DNA of 64,000 bases, taken from assembly GCA_900544295.1 (NCBI GenBank), contig UQUO01000009.1, forward strand, positions 1 to 64,000, read 5' to 3'. Position 1 is the stretch's first letter, and each line of letters opens with the position of its first letter. The position numbers and the translations under genes are program-made. The notes below the pieces were generated by a model that was given only the letters and a program-made list of their open reading frames with translations, had not been told where the DNA came from and ran no database searches. Below, piece by piece: positions 61,432 through 64,000 of the stretch. Source of the DNA: an uncultured Eubacteriales bacterium. GTDB taxonomy: Bacteria > Bacillota > Clostridia > Oscillospirales > Oscillospiraceae.

Positions 61432-61482
61432 AAACCGCTGCAAAGCAGATGTGACCTGTCCGCCTTCTTTGCAGCGGTTTTA
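61432..61482 (+). terminator. Hairpin between mglC and galK
   Basis: AAACCGCTGCAAAG (61432-61445) and CTTTGCAGCGGTTT (61467-61480) pair perfectly over 14 bp with a 21-nt loop; a short T run follows. Partial termination would lower galK below the transporter genes. Confidence 0.75.
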
Positions 61483-61522
61483 TCATGCCCCATACCGGAA
61501 CTGAAAAGAGGAGAGAATTACT

Positions 61523-62803
61523 ATGCAGAAATTGGGTGCCGTGCGCCGCGCCCTGGACGCCGGCGAGCTGGACATTGTATTGTCCCGGCTCAAATACGGC
61601 GGGAGCGGCAGGGACAAAGTTGCAAATGTGCTGGAGGGGTTTGCCCGCAGCTTCGGCGCGGACGAGGAGCGTCCCGTGGTGCTCTGCTCTGCGCCCGGAC
61701 GTACCGAGATCTGCGGCAACCATACCGATCATCAGCGCGGCCGCGTGCTGGCCGGAGCCGTGGACCTGGACTTTCTGGCCTGCGCTTCGCCCAACGGCAC
61801 GGACAGGATAAGGTTCCAGTCCGAGGGCTGGCCGCTGGTGGAAATAAGCCTGGACGAGCTGCTCCCCAAGGCAGACGAGCGCGAGACCACGGCCGCCCTT
61901 GTGCGCGGCATGGCAGGGCTCGTAGCGGAGCGCGGCTATAAAGTTGCAGGGTTTGACGCCTATGCGGTCTCGGAGGTGCTGCCCGGCTCGGGCCTGTCCT
62001 CTTCGGCAGCCTGCGAGGTGCTTCTGGGCGTTATCGAAAACTGCCTGTTCTGCGGCGGTGAGCTTGACGCTGTTACCATAGCGCAGCTTGGCCAGCGGGC
62101 GGAGAACGTCTACTTCGGCAAGCCCAGCGGGCTGATGGACCAGATGGCCTCCTCCGTCGGCGGGGCCGTTGCCATAGACTTTGCCGATCCCCTGAAGCCC
62201 GAGGTTCGCAGCGTCTCCGTGGACCTGGAGGCCATGGGCTATGCCCTTTGCATAATAGACTCCGGCGCGAGCCACGCGGCGCTTACGGGTGAGTACGCCT
62301 CCATACCCGAGGAGGTGGGCCAGATAGCGGCCCAGTTCGGCAAGCGTGTGCTCCGCGAGGTGGACGAGGCCGAGTTTATGCGCGCGCTGCCGGAGCTGCG
62401 CCGCGCGGCGGGCGACAGGGCCGTGCTGAGGGCCATGCACTTCTTCGCGGACGACCGGCGCTCCGCCGAGGAGGCGGACGCTCTGGAGCGCGGGGATACG
62501 GAGGGCTTTCTGGCCCTGGTGCGCGAATCCGGGCGCTCCTCCTGGGAGCTGCTGCAGAACATCACGCCGACAGGCGCGGTGAAGGAGCAGGCCATGGCCG
62601 TGGCCCTCGCCGTGGCGGAGCGCGCCCTGGGCGGCCGCGGCGCCTGCCGCGTCCACGGCGGCGGCTTCGCCGGCACCATACAGGCCTTCGTGCCCCTGGA
62701 CATGAAAGAGAGCTTCCGCTCCGCCGTGGAGTCCGTCCTGGGCAAGGGCAGCTGCCACATCCTGTCCATCCGTCCGGCAGGCGGCGCAGTCCTGGTCGGC
62801 TGA
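61523..62803 (+). CDS. galK: Galactokinase GalK
   Basis: GalK phosphorylates galactose to galactose-1-phosphate. The 426-residue GHMP kinase has the galactokinase signature GRTEICGNHTDH (59-70), the ATP loop LPGSGLSSSAA (153-163) and the C-terminal GGGFAGTIQAF motif. It is about 40 residues longer than the E. coli enzyme. The ATG follows GAGGAGAGAATTACT. It closes the galactose module; galT and galE are not in the window. Confidence 0.93.
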   Translation: MQKLGAVRRALDAGELDIVLSRLKYGGSGRDKVANVLEGFARSFGADEERPVVLCSAPGRTEICGNHTDHQRGRVLAGAVDLDFLACASPNGTDRIRFQSEGWPLVEISLDELLPKADERETTAALVRGMAGLVAERGYKVAGFDAYAVSEVLPGSGLSSSAACEVLLGVIENCLFCGGELDAVTIAQLGQRAENVYFGKPSGLMDQMASSVGGAVAIDFADPLKPEVRSVSVDLEAMGYALCIIDSGASHAALTGEYASIPEEVGQIAAQFGKRVLREVDEAEFMRALPELRRAAGDRAVLRAMHFFADDRRSAEEADALERGDTEGFLALVRESGRSSWELLQNITPTGAVKEQAMAVALAVAERALGGRGACRVHGGGFAGTIQAFVPLDMKESFRSAVESVLGKGSCHILSIRPAGGAVLVG

Positions 62804-62810
62804 ACCAAGT

Positions 62811-62845
62811 AAAAAAGACGCCTGCGTGTGCAGGCGTCTTTTTTT
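62811..62845. terminator. Bidirectional terminator between galK and the APH-like gene
   Basis: GACGCCTGC (62817-62825), GTGT loop, GCAGGCGTC (62830-62838), with A before and T after. Confidence 0.92.
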
Positions 62846-63731
62846 ATTCTGCCCGCCCCCGTATGAGCGCGAGGGCCTGCCGTCTGGCCAGGGGCAGGTA
62901 TTTTTTGTAGTATTCGCTCTCCGTGTCGCCGTATTTGTGGCCGACGAACACCCATTCGCAGTATTCGTAGAACAAAAAGAGTTCGAGCGTCCGGCGCCAG
63001 TCCGCGTAAGCTATCCCCCGCTCACGCAGGAGCTTGTCATAGTAATGATCTATAGCGAAGTCCCTGTCCTCCCGCGTCATGTGGAACAGCGCGTCCTCCG
63101 CCTCCTCGCCGTGGGCGATGAGGCGGGCGAAAGACGAGGGGTAGGGCAGGATGCCGCCGTACTCCCAGTCTATCAGGACCGCCCTGTCGTCCGAGACGAT
63201 GACGTTGAAGGGCAGCAGGTCGTCATGGCAGAGCGCCCTCGGAACGGAGCTGTATGCCCGCATAAACAGCGCATAGGCCTCCTCCAGCAGCGGGTCTTTC
63301 AGGAATTGCCCGCGCCTTTCACGGTCGCGCAGGCTCTTGTCGAAGCTGTAGCCACAGGACGCAAGCTCCCGGCTCTCCCAGGTCCTCGCCTGAAGCGAGA
63401 TGAGCGCGTCCAGGGCCAGCGTCAGTCTGGCGCGGTCGCAGCGGCGCAGGTCTTCCCCTTCCGCATATTCCATGAGGAGGTAGGTCCTCTCTCCGTCTGC
63501 GACAGTCTGATATACGGCAGGGACACAGCCCTCGTTTAAAACGCCGAGGATGTCCCGGTATATCTCCTCCTCAAAGCCCTTGGCCTGCTTGAGGATGCAG
63601 GCGGCTCCGCCGGTGTCGATTTTCCAAACCTGGTATGGCTCGTCGTCCTCCTCGTGCCTCAGCTGTGTTATCGCCGCCCCTTCCGCTGCGGGCACGGCGT
63701 CTATGCGCTTTAAAATGTCGTGCAGCTCCAT
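62844..63731 (-). CDS. Aminoglycoside-phosphotransferase-fold kinase
   Basis: This 295-residue kinase has the Brenner catalytic motif HDDLLPFN (H169-N176), with D170 or D171 as base, and the metal-binding IDWE (D188). K48 in ILKQ is the ATP lysine. The family includes choline/ethanolamine kinases and antibiotic kinases; the moderate length and the ILPYPSSFARLI segment after the DWE motif favour a small-molecule kinase over a resistance enzyme, but the substrate is unknown. The ATG at 63731 has AGAGGTGCC before it; a longer frame runs on through the tRNA-Leu gene and is rejected. Confidence 0.85.
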   Translation of the reverse strand: MELHDILKRIDAVPAAEGAAITQLRHEEDDEPYQVWKIDTGGAACILKQAKGFEEEIYRDILGVLNEGCVPAVYQTVADGERTYLLMEYAEGEDLRRCDRARLTLALDALISLQARTWESRELASCGYSFDKSLRDRERRGQFLKDPLLEEAYALFMRAYSSVPRALCHDDLLPFNVIVSDDRAVLIDWEYGGILPYPSSFARLIAHGEEAEDALFHMTREDRDFAIDHYYDKLLRERGIAYADWRRTLELFLFYEYCEWVFVGHKYGDTESEYYKKYLPLARRQALALIRGRAE

Positions 63732-63794
63732 TTGGCACCTCTGTTTCTCCGGCTCCAGGCGCATGAAGCCGCCGCAGATGTCATAACCGAAACG

Positions 63795-63819
63795 CCGGAG
63801 CAGATCGTCTCTGCTCCGG
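63795..63819. terminator. Hairpin after tRNA-Leu
   Basis: CCGGAGCAGA and TCTGCTCCGG form a perfect 10-bp stem with a 5-nt loop just past the CCA end; the T-tract is weak. Confidence 0.6.
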
Positions 63820-63821
63820 CG

Positions 63822-63905
63822 TGGTGCGGGCATGGGGACTTGAACCCCAACGCCAAAGGCACGAGAACCTAAATCTCGCATGTCTGCCAATTCCATCATG
63901 CCCGC
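63822..63905 (-). tRNA. tRNA-Leu (anticodon TAG)
   Basis: The 84-nt cloverleaf is on the minus strand, with encoded CCA. Acceptor GCGGGCA/TGCCCGC, anticodon stem CGAGA/TCTCG with loop containing TAG, and the long variable arm of class II tRNAs. Its own promoter lies just upstream (63915-63944). Confidence 0.96.
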
Positions 63906-63914
63906 GTAAATGTT

Positions 63915-63944
63915 ATATTACTACGTTTTACCCCCCGCTGTCAA
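63915..63944 (-). promoter_or_regulatory. tRNA-Leu promoter
   Basis: On the minus strand TTGACA (63939-63944) and TAATAT (63915-63920) with an 18-bp spacer, about ten bp before the tRNA. Confidence 0.8.
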
Positions 63945-63953
63945 CTTGGGCTA

Positions 63954-63982
63954 TTGACATCTTTCGCCGGGAATTGTATCAT
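63954..63982 (+). promoter_or_regulatory. Promoter for a gene beyond the window end
   Basis: TTGACA (63954-63959), 17 bp, TATCAT (63977-63982) on the plus strand. No gene start is reached before 64000. Confidence 0.65.
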
Positions 63983-64000
63983 TTCCATGCGATTTCGACG

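Noticed and set aside
63732..63899. Extended N-terminus of the APH-like kinase
   Set aside because: It runs through the tRNA-Leu gene and past a hairpin; the ATG at 63731 has a good ribosome binding site.
1..64000. CRISPR array, prophage, insertion sequence
   Set aside because: No regularly spaced repeats, integrase, transposase or phage structural genes were seen.

Overview
The window looks like chromosomal DNA of a GC-rich anaerobic Firmicute, most likely a clostridial gut bacterium of the Oscillospiraceae type. This is an inference. It rests on a HrcA-type CIRCE operator on a clpE gene, a V-type ATPase operon, sigma-A promoters of TTGACA/TATAAT type, AGGAGG ribosome binding sites, frequent TTG starts, a TAXI-type TRAP transporter, an ECF vitamin transporter and YesM/YesN-type sugar sensing. 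Gene density is high. I saw no phage, insertion sequence, rRNA or CRISPR array.

Layout. 1-3660: threonine aldolase behind a ClpE-type chaperone with a CIRCE/sigma-A promoter (minus strand). 3676-9704: a minus-strand operon of rRNA methyltransferase-like gene, ecfA1, ecfA2, ecfT, truA, a DUF5711-like protein and a CvpA-like protein. 9726-13310: a polar amino acid ABC operon with two binding proteins. 13350-16290: mnmG-mnmA (tRNA U34 modification). 16270-19525: GntR (YtrA-like) regulator with an ABC exporter-type pair. 19641-23194: HtrA protease, an NSS transporter and the start of the phosphoribosyltransferase unit. 23263-27488: phosphoribosyltransferase, tadA, mntP, PAP2 phosphatase, putP. 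27524-31764: LysR regulator and a TAXI-TRAP transporter. 31764-33853: ispE and apgM. 33979-43555: nine-gene V-type ATPase operon plus a lipoprotein. 43588-48708: ComEC-like hydrolase, an ECF sigma factor coupled to a membrane protein, nitroreductase, a catalytically dead S24-like protein with a NimA-like flavoprotein, and an SRPBCC protein. 48735-51666: tRNA-Pro, a beta-propeller protein and a rhomboid-like protein. 52577-62845: a YesN/YesM two-component system with its own binding protein, then mglBAC and galK. 62844-64000: an aminoglycoside-phosphotransferase-fold kinase, tRNA-Leu and an outward-facing promoter.

How it works together. The right-hand quarter reads as one galactose module: a periplasmic binding-protein sensor, kinase and AraC-type regulator next to the uptake system (MglB, MglA and an MglC with a large N-terminal coiled coil) and galactokinase. 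Three separate transport operons (polar amino acid ABC, TAXI-TRAP, mgl) each carry a strong stem-loop without a T-tract directly after a binding-protein gene, which suggests a shared way of expressing binding protein above membrane components.

The observations I find most worth follow-up are the MglC N-terminal extension, the recurrent post-binding-protein stem-loops, the stand-alone S24 domain lacking its catalytic dyad, the rhomboid-like protein lacking catalytic residues but carrying a zinc-ribbon tail, the ECF sigma/seven-helix pair, the inverted partial copy of tRNA-Pro, and the cluster of ATACA half-sites before the GntR operon.
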